Of a stretch of DNA of 64,000 nucleotides, positions 52,228 to 62,097 are shown one piece after another. The notes below the pieces were generated by a model that was not told the origin of the DNA, searched no databases, and worked only from the letters and a program-made list of their open reading frames with translations. The first letter of the stretch is position 1. Each line of letters opens with the position of its first letter. Source of the DNA: Lutimaribacter degradans. Lineage in GTDB: Bacteria > Pseudomonadota > Alphaproteobacteria > Rhodobacterales > Rhodobacteraceae. The stretch covers positions 1 through 64,000 of the forward strand of contig NZ_JAMQGO010000001.1 in NCBI RefSeq assembly GCF_023703375.1, in the 5' to 3' direction. Made by a program: the position numbers and the translations under genes.

Positions 52228-55212
52228 ATGTGCGCCGAAACGCCCGACTACAAAGACACCCTGAACCTGCCCAAAACCGATTTCCCCATGCGCGCGGGCC
52301 TGCCCAAGCGCGAGCCCGAGTGGCTGGAGCATTGGAACCGCATCGGCATCTATGACCGGCTGCGCGAAAAGCAGGGCCGCACGCCTTTTACCCTGCATGA
52401 CGGCCCGCCCTATGCCAACGGGCACCTGCATATAGGCCACGCGCTGAACAAGACGATCAAGGACATGATCGTGCGTTCGCACCAGATGATGGGCTATGAC
52501 AGCCGATACATCCCCGGCTGGGATTGCCACGGCCTGCCGATCGAGTGGAAGATCGAGGAACAATACCGCAAGAAGGGCCGCAACAAGGACGAGGTGCCGA
52601 TCAACGATTTCCGCGCCGAGTGCCGGAAATTCGCCGAGGAATGGGTGGATATCCAGCGCGACGAGTTCCAGCGGCTGGGCATCACAGGCAACTGGGCCGA
52701 CCCCTACCTGACGATGGATTTCCACGCAGAGCGCGTGATCGCCGAGGAATTCATGAAATTCCTGATGAACGGCACATTATACCAGGGGTCCAAGCCCGTG
52801 ATGTGGTCGCCCATCGAGAAGACCGCGCTGGCCGAGGCCGAGGTGGAATATCACGACAAGGAAAGCTTCACCATCTGGGTGAAATTCAAGGTTGTGGAAG
52901 CTGATTGGCCAAATGAGGTCGAGTGCATTCAAAATGAGTCTGACGAGCGACAGGACAACTTGGAGTTTCTCAGGCAACTGAAAACTGATCTGACGGACGC
53001 AAGTGTGTTGATCTGGACCACCACACCCTGGACCATCCCGTCTAACAAATCTGTCGTCTACGGTGAAGAGATTTCTTACGGTCTTTATGAAGTAACCGGC
53101 ACGCCAGACGAATGCTGGGCGAATGTCGGCGACCGCTTCATCCTGGCCGATAACTTGGCGAGCGATGTGATGGCAAGGGCTAGGTTGGAAGACACAATGT
53201 GGCGCAGAGTGCGTGACGTTGACACTTGGATGCTTGAAGGGCTCAAGCTGACCCACCCGCTGGCTGGGGCTGAAGGGGCGAATGGCGAATGGGATGACAT
53301 CCGCGATTTCCGCGCCGCCGACTTCGTCACCGACACCGAAGGCACCGGGTTCGTTCATTGCGCGCCGTCGCACGGGATGGAGGAATATGAGCTTTACCGC
53401 GAATTGGGCATGCTGGATCAGGTCATCACCTATAACGTGCTGGATGACGGATCGTTCCGCGCCGATCTGCCGTTTTTCGGCGGTAAATACATCCTGTCCC
53501 GCAAAGGCGGCGAGGGCGACGCCAACAAAGCGGTGATCGACAAGCTGGTCGAGGTCGGCGGGCTGCTGGCGCGTGGCAAGATCAAGCACAGCTACCCGCA
53601 TTCCTGGCGCTCGAAGGCACCGGTGATCTATCGCAACACGCCGCAATGGTTCGCCGCGATCGACCGTGCGGTGGGCGACGGGCAAGATACCTATGGCACG
53701 ACGATCCGCCAACGCGCCCTGACCAGCATCGACGAGCTTGTGAAGTGGACGCCGAAATCCGGGCGCAACCGGCTTTACTCGATGATCGAGGCGCGCCCCG
53801 ACTGGGTGTTGTCGCGTCAGCGCGCCTGGGGCGTGCCGCTGACCTGTTTCGTGAAAAAGGGCGCGCTGCCCACCGACCCTGATTTCCTGTTGCGCGACCC
53901 TGTCGTGAATACCCGCATCGCCGAGGCGTTCGAGGCCGAGGGCGCAGATGCGTGGTACAGGGACGGCGCGAAAGAGCGGTTCCTGGGCGATGATTACGAC
54001 CCCACGGAATGGGAACAGGTGTTCGACATCCTCGACGTGTGGTTCGATTCCGGCTCGACCCATGCCTTTGTCCTGCGCGACCGCGAGGACGGCACCGAGG
54101 ACGGCATTGCCGATGTCTACATGGAAGGCACCGACCAGCATCGGGGCTGGTTCCATTCCTCGATGTTGCAGGCTTGCGGCACCATCGGCCGCGCGCCCTA
54201 TCGCAACGTGGTGACACATGGTTTCACTCTGGACGAGAAGGGCAACAAGATGTCCAAATCGCTGGGCAACACCATCGTGCCCGACGAGGTCATCAAGCAA
54301 TATGGCGCCGACATCTTGCGGCTGTGGGTGGCGCAGACCGACTATACCGCCGATCAGCGCATTGGCCCGGAGATCCTCAAAGGGGTCGCCGACGGCTATC
54401 GGCGGCTGCGCAACACGATGCGCTTTATGTTGGGGGCGTTGGGGCATTTCAGCGATGCCGATCGCATCGAACCCGCCGACATGCCCGAGTTGGAGCGTTG
54501 GGTGCTGCATCGCATGGCCGAGTTGGACCAGACCGTGCGCGACGGTTATGCCGCCTTCGATTTCCAGGGCGTGTTCCAGCAATTGTTCAATTTCTGCACC
54601 GTTGACATGTCGGCCTTTTACTTCGACATCCGCAAGGACGCGCTTTACTGCGACGGCGACACGACCCGTCGCCGCGCGGCGCGCACGGTGATGGATTTGT
54701 TGTTCCACCGGCTGACCACGTGGCTGGCACCGATCCTGCCGTTCACGACCGAGGATGTGTGGCTGTCGCGTTTCCCCGGTGACGACAGCAGCGTGCATTT
54801 GCAGGACATGCCCGAAACGCCGGATACGTGGCGCGACGATGCGCTGGCGGTGAAATGGGCGATGGTGCGCCGCGCCCGTCGCGCCGTCACCGCCGCGCTT
54901 GAACTGCAACGCAGCGATAAGGTGATCGGCGCCAGCCTTGAGGCCGCGCCAGTGGTTCACGTGGCCGATGCCGAGATGCTGGCGGCGCTGAAATCGGTGG
55001 CGTTCGAGGATCTGTGCATCACTTCGGATATCGTGCTGACAGCCGATCCGGCCCCGGCCGAGGCCTATCGCCTTCCCGAGGTCGAAGGCGTGGGCGTGGT
55101 GTTCGAAAAGGCCGAAGGGCAGAAATGCCAGCGCTGCTGGAAAATTCTGCCCGACGTGGGCCAGCATGCTCATCCCGGCACGTGCAAGCGCTGTAACGAC
55201 GCGCTGGGGTAA
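52228..55212 (+). CDS. ileS: Isoleucyl-tRNA synthetase
   Basis: The 994-residue class I synthetase has the HIGH-type motif in HLHIGHALN (near residue 68), the CP1 editing domain with WTTTPWTIPSNK and FVHCAPSHGMEEY, the KMSKS motif (near residue 673) and a C-terminal zinc finger (CQRCW ... CKRC). It charges tRNA-Ile and hydrolyses mischarged Val. A block of about 52890-53280, inside the editing domain, uses more A/T-ending codons than the flanks and looks like a recombined segment. The ATG at 52228 is preceded by AAAGGA. Confidence 0.95.
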   Translation: MCAETPDYKDTLNLPKTDFPMRAGLPKREPEWLEHWNRIGIYDRLREKQGRTPFTLHDGPPYANGHLHIGHALNKTIKDMIVRSHQMMGYDSRYIPGWDCHGLPIEWKIEEQYRKKGRNKDEVPINDFRAECRKFAEEWVDIQRDEFQRLGITGNWADPYLTMDFHAERVIAEEFMKFLMNGTLYQGSKPVMWSPIEKTALAEAEVEYHDKESFTIWVKFKVVEADWPNEVECIQNESDERQDNLEFLRQLKTDLTDASVLIWTTTPWTIPSNKSVVYGEEISYGLYEVTGTPDECWANVGDRFILADNLASDVMARARLEDTMWRRVRDVDTWMLEGLKLTHPLAGAEGANGEWDDIRDFRAADFVTDTEGTGFVHCAPSHGMEEYELYRELGMLDQVITYNVLDDGSFRADLPFFGGKYILSRKGGEGDANKAVIDKLVEVGGLLARGKIKHSYPHSWRSKAPVIYRNTPQWFAAIDRAVGDGQDTYGTTIRQRALTSIDELVKWTPKSGRNRLYSMIEARPDWVLSRQRAWGVPLTCFVKKGALPTDPDFLLRDPVVNTRIAEAFEAEGADAWYRDGAKERFLGDDYDPTEWEQVFDILDVWFDSGSTHAFVLRDREDGTEDGIADVYMEGTDQHRGWFHSSMLQACGTIGRAPYRNVVTHGFTLDEKGNKMSKSLGNTIVPDEVIKQYGADILRLWVAQTDYTADQRIGPEILKGVADGYRRLRNTMRFMLGALGHFSDADRIEPADMPELERWVLHRMAELDQTVRDGYAAFDFQGVFQQLFNFCTVDMSAFYFDIRKDALYCDGDTTRRRAARTVMDLLFHRLTTWLAPILPFTTEDVWLSRFPGDDSSVHLQDMPETPDTWRDDALAVKWAMVRRARRAVTAALELQRSDKVIGASLEAAPVVHVADAEMLAALKSVAFEDLCITSDIVLTADPAPAEAYRLPEVEGVGVVFEKAEGQKCQRCWKILPDVGQHAHPGTCKRCNDALG

Positions 55213-55326
55213 GGGGCGGGTCCAAGCCCCGCCGCGCCCCCTTACGGTCGGGCGCAGGGAAACCCCGGTTGGCAGGCTTCCAAGCGGTTGCTATCATCGG
55301 TGCGTCCTGGAAAGAGGAGCGCGCCG

Positions 55327-55824
55327 ATGCAGCGCCGCATGATCCTGTCCCTGGCCGGCGCCGGCTTTCTGGCTGCATGCACCCCCGCCATCGCGCCGGG
55401 CGCGATGCGGCTGGCGCCGAACTCGACTCTGGTGGTGGTGCGGCACGCCGACCGTAACGGCGAAGATCTCAGCACCACGGGCAGCGCCCGGGCGCGTTCT
55501 CTGGTCGAGGTGCTGTCCAATACCGACCTTGCCGCCATCCATGCACCCGACATAAAGCGCAACCTTGATACCGCGGCGCCGCTGGCGCAGGCGCGGGGCC
55601 TGCCCGTCGTAACTCCGCGCGGCGCGTCGCTGACGCGCCAACTTGTGCGCCGGGCGCGTGGGCGCGGGGTGATCTGGATCGGCAACAAGAGCAACATACG
55701 CGAGATCTGGCGCGACCTGGCCCTGCCCGACCCCGCACCGCTGGACTATGGATCGCTGGCGATCATCCGCAGCGATGCCAACGGCGCCGTGACCGTCGAG
55801 CGGCGCAATGTTCCCGCTGACTGA
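55327..55824 (+). CDS. Putative histidine-phosphatase-like lipoprotein
   Basis: The 165-residue protein has a lipoprotein-type signal (MILSLAGAGFLAAC, lipidated Cys near residue 18). The mature part matches the histidine phosphatase superfamily in reduced form: VVVRHADRNGEDLSTTG, where RHA replaces the usual RHG, and a later arrangement lacking a clear second catalytic His. It may be a degenerate or specialised phosphatase on the periplasmic side. GAAAGAGGAG lies upstream of the ATG at 55327. Confidence 0.7.
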   Translation: MQRRMILSLAGAGFLAACTPAIAPGAMRLAPNSTLVVVRHADRNGEDLSTTGSARARSLVEVLSNTDLAAIHAPDIKRNLDTAAPLAQARGLPVVTPRGASLTRQLVRRARGRGVIWIGNKSNIREIWRDLALPDPAPLDYGSLAIIRSDANGAVTVERRNVPAD

Positions 55825-55977
55825 AAACTTCGTGAAACGCGCGTCGTCTGATCTGGCCCCGGCACGTGGACCGCTCAAGGCATCTGCCCCTTTGATGCCG
55901 CACGCGCCCCGCTTGCGCCGGACGCTCGGACCCGGAACTGCCCGCGTGCCAACCCGCCTGTCGTGGCGGCCCGTCGA

Positions 55978-56433
55978 ATGAGCGCGCGCCTGACTATCGA
56001 CACGCCCACCGGCCCGCTGACCCTGACCGAAGAGGCCGGGGCGCTGACACAGGTGACATGGGGTGGTGGTGGCGATGATGATACGGTCCTCTTGCGCGCG
56101 GCGGCGGGGCAACTGACCGCGTATTTCGATGGGAAAAGAACCGAATTCGACCTGCCCCTGAAACTGTCAGGCAGCGCGACCCAGCGCGGGGTATGCACGG
56201 CCATCGCGGCGATCCCCTTTGGCGAAACGCGCACTTATGGCGAGATTGCGCGCGACCTTGGCTTGCCCGCGCAGGCGGTGGGGCAGGGCTGCGGCGCCAA
56301 CCCGTTGCCGATTGTCATCCCGTGCCACCGGGTGCTGGGCGCGCATGGCCTGGGCGGGTTTTCGGGCGGTGCCGGTGTGGAAACCAAGGTCTGGCTTTTG
56401 CGCCACGAGGGCGCGGGCGGTTTCCTGATCTGA
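55978..56433 (+). CDS. ogt: Methylated-DNA--protein-cysteine methyltransferase
   Basis: The 151-residue repair protein removes alkyl groups from O6-alkylguanine by transfer to its own Cys. It has the DNA-binding FGETRTYGEIARDLGLPAQAVG segment (quoted in part within the family helix) and the active-site IPCHRVLG, followed by LGGFSGG and the C-terminal KVWLLRHEGA. The N-terminal domain is short, as in Ogt. The ATG at 55978 gives the usual length; an upstream ATG at 55963 is possible. Confidence 0.9.
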   Translation: MSARLTIDTPTGPLTLTEEAGALTQVTWGGGGDDDTVLLRAAAGQLTAYFDGKRTEFDLPLKLSGSATQRGVCTAIAAIPFGETRTYGEIARDLGLPAQAVGQGCGANPLPIVIPCHRVLGAHGLGGFSGGAGVETKVWLLRHEGAGGFLI

Positions 56434-56465
56434 CGGCTTGTCCTGTTCGGACGGGCGGCTGCTCT

Positions 56466-56474
56466 TTATCCACA
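56466..56474 (+). promoter_or_regulatory. Single perfect DnaA box
   Basis: TTATCCACA lies between ogt and the end of pcs. A lone box outside a cluster is weak evidence for any function. Confidence 0.35.
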
Positions 56475-56510
56475 AGTCAGCGGGTGTTTCTGTCGCAATC
56501 GCAACCTGCT

Positions 56511-57218
56511 TCAGCTTTTGTTCACAGCGTCGCGCGCAGGTACGATCTGCTGCACGATTCCCACCAGCACCAGGTAGAGGCTGGTCAGCACCAGGCCCCA
56601 ATGGGCCCAGCTTTCAGGGTGGAAATCGACCCAGGCGGCCCACCCGGCGAAAAAGGTCCAGGCCAGCGCCACGGGCAGCGACACCAGCCGCCAACGCTCG
56701 GTGCGCACGGGATGGATGAATTTCAACGGCAGGAACATGGCCAGCGCCAGCCCGGCGACCAGCGCAAGGCTGACGTAGAAATCAGGCTCGACGGCGAACA
56801 GAACGATCACCAGCATGTTCCAGCAGCCGGGAAAGCCCGAAAAGGAATTGTCCTTTGCCTTCATGCGCGTGTCGGCGAAATAGACGACGCTGGCATAAGT
56901 GATGACGATGATGGCAAACCACCCCGTCCAGCCGGGCAGCAGGTCGGATTTGAACAGGGCAAAGGCCGGGATGAACACGTATGTCAGGTAGTCGATGATC
57001 AGATCCATCAACACGCCGTCGAACTCGCCAGCGTTGCTTTTCACGTCGTATTTGCGTGCCAGCGGCCCGTCGATGCCATCCACCGCAAAGGCGACGACCA
57101 GCCACAGGAACATCATGTCCCATCGTTCGTTGACCGCGGCCAGCATGGCCAGCATGGCGAAAACCGCGCCGGTCGCCGTGAGAAGATGAACCAGTATCGC
57201 CTTGACTCTTAATGACAC
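56511..57218 (-). CDS. pcs: Phosphatidylcholine synthase
   Basis: Pcs joins choline directly to CDP-diacylglycerol to make phosphatidylcholine in the inner membrane. The 235-residue protein has about eight helices and a CDP-alcohol phosphotransferase motif of the Pcs type, DGIDGPLARKYDV then GEFDGVLMDLIIDY. It starts one base after the xerC stop, so DUF484-xerC-pcs form one transcript. It is a second user of the choline imported by ChoXWV at 16-19 kb. Confidence 0.93.
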   Translation of the reverse strand: MSLRVKAILVHLLTATGAVFAMLAMLAAVNERWDMMFLWLVVAFAVDGIDGPLARKYDVKSNAGEFDGVLMDLIIDYLTYVFIPAFALFKSDLLPGWTGWFAIIVITYASVVYFADTRMKAKDNSFSGFPGCWNMLVIVLFAVEPDFYVSLALVAGLALAMFLPLKFIHPVRTERWRLVSLPVALAWTFFAGWAAWVDFHPESWAHWGLVLTSLYLVLVGIVQQIVPARDAVNKS

Positions 57219-57219
57219 A

Positions 57220-58161
57220 TCAACCTGCCTTTCGGCCGCCAGTGGCCTTTGGGTGGGTGGCTTCGTACACCTCCATCAGGCGCGCGGTATCAACCGCCGT
57301 ATAAGCCTGCGTGGTCGATAGAGAGGCATGACCCAGAAGTTCTTGTATGGCGCGTAAATCCCCGCCCGAATTCAACAAATGCGTGGCAAAGCTGTGGCGC
57401 AATGCGTGTGGCGTGGCGCTGGCGGGCAAGCCCAGTTGTAGCCTTGCCTGCTCCATCACCTTCTGGATCGCGCGCGGGCTGAGCGCGCCACCACGCACAC
57501 CGCGGAACAGCGGGCCGTTTTCCTCGGTCTCGAAGGGGGTTAGCGCCAGGTATTCATCCACTGCCTGACGTGCCGCGGGCAGCACGGGAACCACGCGTTC
57601 CTTGCCGCCCTTGCCACGGATGCGCAGCACCTCGGGCAGAGGCGCGTCGGCCCCGGTCAGCGAAAGCGCCTCGGATATGCGCAGCCCCAGCCCGTAAAGC
57701 AATGTAACCACCGCCATGTCGCGCGCGGCAACCCAGGGGGCCCCGGCCTGCAGTTCGACGCGCGAAATCATTTCGCGCGCGGCATCCTCGGCCAGCGGGC
57801 GGGGCAGTTTCTTCTGGAACTTGGGCGAACGGGTGGCCAGCACGGCCGAAGGTTCGAACCCCTCGCGTTCGGCCAGCCAGCGATAAAAACTTTTGACGGC
57901 CGACAGTTTGCGCGCCAGCGAGCGCGCCCCTGTGTCGGGCCCGCGGGTGGCCGCCATCCATGCGCGCATGTCGCCGGTGGTGACACGGGCCAGCGCGGCC
58001 AAGCCCTGCGATGCGCCCTTGTGTTCGGTCATGAAGGCAAGAAAGCCCAGGACATCGCGGCGATAGGCCTCGATCGTGTTGTCTGACGCGCCCTTCAGCG
58101 CCTTTTGCCGCTCCAGCCAGGCGACAAGCGCATCGCGTGCTGCGGGCGAAACGGCCGTCAT
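57220..58161 (-). CDS. xerC: Tyrosine recombinase XerC
   Basis: XerC with XerD resolves chromosome dimers at dif. The 313-residue protein has the SAM-like core-binding domain (about 1-100) and the catalytic domain with Arg in GLGLRISEALSL, Lys in GKGGKERVVPV, HALRHSFATHLL, His in LLGHASLS and the nucleophile Tyr in TTQAYTAV. It overlaps the DUF484 gene by four bases, the arrangement also found in E. coli. The start at 58161 gives normal length. Confidence 0.93.
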   Translation of the reverse strand: MTAVSPAARDALVAWLERQKALKGASDNTIEAYRRDVLGFLAFMTEHKGASQGLAALARVTTGDMRAWMAATRGPDTGARSLARKLSAVKSFYRWLAEREGFEPSAVLATRSPKFQKKLPRPLAEDAAREMISRVELQAGAPWVAARDMAVVTLLYGLGLRISEALSLTGADAPLPEVLRIRGKGGKERVVPVLPAARQAVDEYLALTPFETEENGPLFRGVRGGALSPRAIQKVMEQARLQLGLPASATPHALRHSFATHLLNSGGDLRAIQELLGHASLSTTQAYTAVDTARLMEVYEATHPKATGGRKAG

Positions 58162-58865
58162 GACAACCAGCGGCGCATCGCCCGTTCGAACACGCCCCCG
58201 AAAAAGCTCAAGAGGTCGGTGCCGTGGGACGGGGCGAATTGATGCGGGTCTTCGGCCCCCATCACCAGCATACCCGGCAGGCGCCCCGGCCCGAGATCGA
58301 GCCGCAGGCACGCCTCGGAGCGTATCCAGCCGGCCGCGTCGCCATAAATCGCCTCGCTGCCCTCTTCCATCTGGCGCAGGGTGACGGGCCGGGTGGGGGC
58401 CGACCGCCCGTTGCTCAGGTAGCTGTCGATGAAACCGGGTTCGGCCACGCTCAGCACGTCGCCCATGCGTTGCACCGCCGGGTCGGCGTCGGATTGCACG
58501 GTTTCCAGCACCAGCCGCATCACGTCGACGCGCAGGATATCGGCCACCTCGCCGCCCAGGTCGCGCAGGAAGGTTTCGAAATCGACAGGGTCGAGCATCC
58601 GCAGGATCGCGCGGTGCACCTGGTTGGTGCCGGCAAGGTTTTCGTAGGCGGCAGCGATGACGCTGCGGTGCGTGTCTTCGAGCCGGTCCAGTCGCGCTTC
58701 GAGCCGGTCCATCGCCACGCCGCGCAGGTCTATCACGTTGCCGCCCATCGCCCGTTCGCTTGCCGCTACCAGCGCGCGCATCAGGTCGTGGTCGTCCAGG
58801 ATCACGTCGGGCTGTGACAGGATGCGATCGCGCAGCGTGTCATCGATACGGGGCTTTGTGGTCAT
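58158..58865 (-). CDS. DUF484 protein
   Basis: The 235-residue cytosolic protein has a DUF484 (GAF-like) fold with an N-terminal helical part (LSQPDVILDDHDLMRAL; MDRLEARLDRLEDTHRSVI). The family is almost always encoded before xerC, and its function is unknown. Its last four bases overlap the xerC start (ATGA). The ATG at 58865 begins the conserved part. Confidence 0.88.
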   Translation of the reverse strand: MTTKPRIDDTLRDRILSQPDVILDDHDLMRALVAASERAMGGNVIDLRGVAMDRLEARLDRLEDTHRSVIAAAYENLAGTNQVHRAILRMLDPVDFETFLRDLGGEVADILRVDVMRLVLETVQSDADPAVQRMGDVLSVAEPGFIDSYLSNGRSAPTRPVTLRQMEEGSEAIYGDAAGWIRSEACLRLDLGPGRLPGMLVMGAEDPHQFAPSHGTDLLSFFGGVFERAMRRWLS

Positions 58866-58967
58866 GCTCGTCTCGGCCTTGTTTTTCACGACCTTAGCAG
58901 GCCGGCACGCGGTTTTCCGCATGTTTTTTCATCTGGTGCGGGATTTGGTGCCTTCTTGTCAACGGAT

Positions 58968-58992
58968 AAGGCCCGCCATGCGGGCGGGCCTT
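58968..58992 (-). terminator. Hairpin after fsa
   Basis: AAGGCCCGCC at 58968-58977 pairs with GGCGGGCCTT at 58983-58992 around a 5-base loop. It is 30 bases downstream of the fsa stop on the minus strand; the following T-run is weak. Confidence 0.6.
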
Positions 58993-59021
58993 GCATTGAG
59001 TTCATGATACGGTGGCACGCA

Positions 59022-59675
59022 TCAGACGATCTTGATGCCGGCGGCCTCGGCATCTTTCAGGAACTGCTCCAACCCCTTGTCGGTAAGTGGATGCTGGGCC
59101 AGTTTCTGGATCACCTCTGGCGGTGCAGTCATGACATCGGCGCCGATGCGGGCGGCCTCGGTCACGTGGTTCACCGTGCGGATCGAGGCGGCCAGGATCT
59201 CGGTTTCAAAGCCGTAATTGTCATAGATCTGGCGGATATCCGCGATCAACTGCATGCCATCGAGGTTGATGTCATCCAGCCGCCCGATGAACGGGCTGAT
59301 GAAGCTGGCGCCCGCCTTGGCGGCCAGCAAGGCCTGGTTGGCCGAAAAGCACAGTGTCACGTTGATCATGTGGCCCTCGGCCGACAGGGTCTTGCACGCT
59401 TTCAACCCGTCCCATGTCAGGGGCAGCTTGATGGCGATATTGTCGGCGATGTTGGCCAGTTTGCGCCCTTCGGCGATCATCGCCTCGGCCTCGGTGGCGA
59501 CGACCTCGGCCGAAACGGGCCCATCGACCAGCTCGGCGATCTCGCGCGTCACTTCGAGGATGTCGCGCCCCGATTTCTTGATCAGCGAGGGGTTGGTGGT
59601 CACGCCATCGACGATGCCCAATGCGTTCAACTCGGCAATGGCGGCGATATCGGCGGTATCGACAAAGAACTTCAT
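59022..59675 (-). CDS. Transaldolase / fructose-6-phosphate aldolase family protein
   Basis: The 217-residue protein starts [16 protein letters not shown] and has the [14 protein letters not shown] motif and the Schiff-base Lys in [12 protein letters not shown], diagnostic of the short TalC/FSA subfamily. It either acts as a transaldolase in the pentose phosphate pathway or cleaves fructose 6-phosphate; the two cannot be separated by eye. In Rhodobacterales this gene usually serves as the transaldolase. It is divergent from priA. Confidence 0.92.
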   Translation of the reverse strand: MKFFVDTADIAAIAELNALGIVDGVTTNPSLIKKSGRDILEVTREIAELVDGPVSAEVVATEAEAMIAEGRKLANIADNIAIKLPLTWDGLKACKTLSAEGHMINVTLCFSANQALLAAKAGASFISPFIGRLDDINLDGMQLIADIRQIYDNYGFETEILAASIRTVNHVTEAARIGADVMTAPPEVIQKLAQHPLTDKGLEQFLKDAEAAGIKIV

Positions 59676-59772
59676 TCGGTGCCTCTCTTTCGGGCGGTGG
59701 TCTTGCTCTGCCCTGCCTTTACCCCATAGACCTGTGCCCCGAAACCCCGATTTCCGAAAGGTGCCGCGGCAT

Positions 59773-61962
59773 ATGCGCGATTTCTTCCACGAGGATCAGC
59801 TGGTGGCGGTGCTGACCACCCAGCCACTGGATCGCCTGCTGGATTACCGCGCGCCCGAAGGCGGGTGTTTCCTGGGGGCTTTCGTCGAGGTGCCGCTGGG
59901 CCCGCGCAAGGTGCTGGGCGTGGTCTGGGGGGCGGGCAAGGGCGATTTCGACCGTGCGAAGATCCGCCCCATCACGCGTGTGCTGGATGCCCCGCCGATG
60001 CGCGAAGAGATGCAGGACTTCCTGACACGCGCGGGCGCGTACACGCTGACGCCGATGACACAGATGCTGCGGCTGGCCACGCGCGCGCCGGGCCTGGGCG
60101 ATCCGCCGTCGATGCGGCGCATCTATCGGCTGGGGCAGGGGGTGCCCGACCGCATGACCGAGGCCCGCGCCCGCGTGCTGGAGGTGCTGCGCGACTATGG
60201 CGGGCTGGCCTTTACCCTGGGCGAACTGGCCGAGATGGCGGGCGTGTCTTCATCCGTCATCAAGGGGCTGGTGAAGCAGGGCGCCGTGGCCGAAGAGGAC
60301 AGCCCGCGCGATCTGCCTTTCGCGCCGCTTGACCCCGATTATGGCGGCAAGGCCCTGACGCCCGCGCAGGCAGAAGGCGCCGAGCGGCTGCGGGCAGGCG
60401 TGCAATCGGGTCGCTACGGGACCACGCTTTTGCGCGGTGTCACCGGGTCGGGCAAGACCGAGGTGTATCTCGAAGCCGTGGCAGAATGTCTGCGCAAGGG
60501 GCGACAGGCGCTGGTGCTTTTGCCCGAGATCGCGCTGACGCAGGAATTCGTTGCCCGGGTCGAGGCACGTTTTGGCGCGCGGCCCGCCGAGTGGCATTCA
60601 GGCGTGACCATGACCGAACGCCGCCGGACATGGAAGATGGTGGCGACGGGGGGCGCACAGCTTGTCGTGGGCGCGCGCTCGGCGCTGTTCTTGCCCTATC
60701 GCGACCTGGGCCTGATCGTCGTGGATGAAGAGCATGACACGTCCTACAAGCAGGAAGAGGGAGTGTTGTACAACGCCCGCGACATGGCGGTGTTGCGGGC
60801 CTCGATCTGCGGCGCACGCGTGGTGCTGGCCTCGGCCACGCCAAGCCTTGAAAGCTGGGCCAATGCCGAAGCCGGCAAGTATGAAAAACTGGTGCTGGGC
60901 GACCGCTTTGGCGACAGCGTGTTGCCCGACATGCGCGCCATCGACATGCGCGCCGAGAAACTGCCGGGCGATCGCTGGGTGTCACCGACGTTGCAGGCGG
61001 CCGTGCAGGCGAGGGTCGATGCCGGGGAACAGGCGCTGCTGTTCATCAACCGGCGCGGCTATGCCCCCATCACGCTGTGCCGGGCCTGCGGGCACCAGGT
61101 CGGGTGTGACCATTGCGACGCGCGGATGGTCGAGCACCGGTTTCTCAAGCGCCTGGTGTGCCACCAATGCGGCGAGACCAGGCCGATGCCGGAAAAATGC
61201 CCCGCCTGCGACGCGGAGGACCGCCTTGCCCCCGTTGGCCCGGGGGTTGAGCGTTTGAGCGAAGAGGCGCAAGCGCTGTTCCCCGATGCACGCATTGCCA
61301 CGCTGAGTTCCGACATGTTCGGCAGCGCCCGCGCGTTGAAAGAGCAGATAGCCGCGATAGCGGCGGGCGAGGCCGATATCATCATCGGCACGCAATTGGT
61401 TGCAAAGGGGCACAACTTTCCGCTGCTGACGCTGGTGGGCGTGATAGACGCGGACCTGGGGCTGCAAGGATCTGACCTGCGCGCGGCCGAGCGGACGTTC
61501 CAGCTGATGCGGCAGGTGGCCGGACGCGCGGGGCGCGCGGAAAAGCGCGGCGTGGCGATGTTGCAGACATTCCAACCTGAACACCCGGTGATCCGCGCCA
61601 TCCTGGCCGGCGACGAGGAAGGCTTCTGGCGCGCAGAGGCGGCCGAACGGCAACAGGCGGGCGTGCCGCCCTATGGACGCATGGCGGGCGTGGTGATCTC
61701 CTCTCCCGATGCGCAGGTAGCGTTTGATATCGGCACGCAACTGGCAAGAGCCGACGGGCCGCTGCGCCAGATCGGCGCGCAGGTTTTCGGCCCCGCACCG
61801 GCCCCGATTGCCCGGATCCGCGGGCGCCACCGGGTGCGGTTACTGGTCAAGGCGGGCAAGGGCGTGGCGTTGCAAGGCGCGATGCGCGCCTGGGTGGGGC
61901 AGTTGCGCCTGCCGGCACAGGCGCGGCTGGCCGTCGATATCGACCCGCAGAGCTTTTTCTGA
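59773..61962 (+). CDS. priA: Primosomal replication helicase PriA
   Basis: PriA restarts collapsed replication forks. The 729-residue protein has the N-terminal DNA-binding domain ([15 protein letters not shown]), Walker [13 protein letters not shown] (near residue 222), the DEEH box in [12 protein letters not shown], eight Cys forming two zinc sites ([14 protein letters not shown] ... CHQCGE ... CPACDAE) and the helicase motifs [11 protein letters not shown]. The start at 59773 fits the family; a GTG at 59761 would add four residues. Confidence 0.94.
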   Translation: MRDFFHEDQLVAVLTTQPLDRLLDYRAPEGGCFLGAFVEVPLGPRKVLGVVWGAGKGDFDRAKIRPITRVLDAPPMREEMQDFLTRAGAYTLTPMTQMLRLATRAPGLGDPPSMRRIYRLGQGVPDRMTEARARVLEVLRDYGGLAFTLGELAEMAGVSSSVIKGLVKQGAVAEEDSPRDLPFAPLDPDYGGKALTPAQAEGAERLRAGVQSGRYGTTLLRGVTGSGKTEVYLEAVAECLRKGRQALVLLPEIALTQEFVARVEARFGARPAEWHSGVTMTERRRTWKMVATGGAQLVVGARSALFLPYRDLGLIVVDEEHDTSYKQEEGVLYNARDMAVLRASICGARVVLASATPSLESWANAEAGKYEKLVLGDRFGDSVLPDMRAIDMRAEKLPGDRWVSPTLQAAVQARVDAGEQALLFINRRGYAPITLCRACGHQVGCDHCDARMVEHRFLKRLVCHQCGETRPMPEKCPACDAEDRLAPVGPGVERLSEEAQALFPDARIATLSSDMFGSARALKEQIAAIAAGEADIIIGTQLVAKGHNFPLLTLVGVIDADLGLQGSDLRAAERTFQLMRQVAGRAGRAEKRGVAMLQTFQPEHPVIRAILAGDEEGFWRAEAAERQQAGVPPYGRMAGVVISSPDAQVAFDIGTQLARADGPLRQIGAQVFGPAPAPIARIRGRHRVRLLVKAGKGVALQGAMRAWVGQLRLPAQARLAVDIDPQSFF

Positions 61963-62013
61963 CACCGGGGTATTCAGGCGGAGTGGCGGTGCCACGCAGG
62001 TATGGTTTTCGCC

Positions 62014-62077
62014 AGGGGCTTTGCCCCTCTTGGGCCTGCGGCCCAATTCACCCCAGGGTATTTTCGGCAAGAGGAAG
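62014..62077 (+). repeat. Dispersed intergenic repeat, copy 4
   Basis: Two hairpins (AGGGGC-TTT-GCCCCT at 62014-62028; TTGGGCC-TGC-GGCCCAA at 62030-62046) are followed by CCCCAGGGTATTT, TCG, GCAAGAGGAAG (62051-62077), with one change from the other copies. A shorter decayed piece, CCGGGGTATT, lies nearby at about 61967-61976. It sits at the 3' end of the minus-strand YeeE/YedE gene. Confidence 0.75.
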
Positions 62078-62097
62078 CAGGGGACTGGCCCCCTGGA

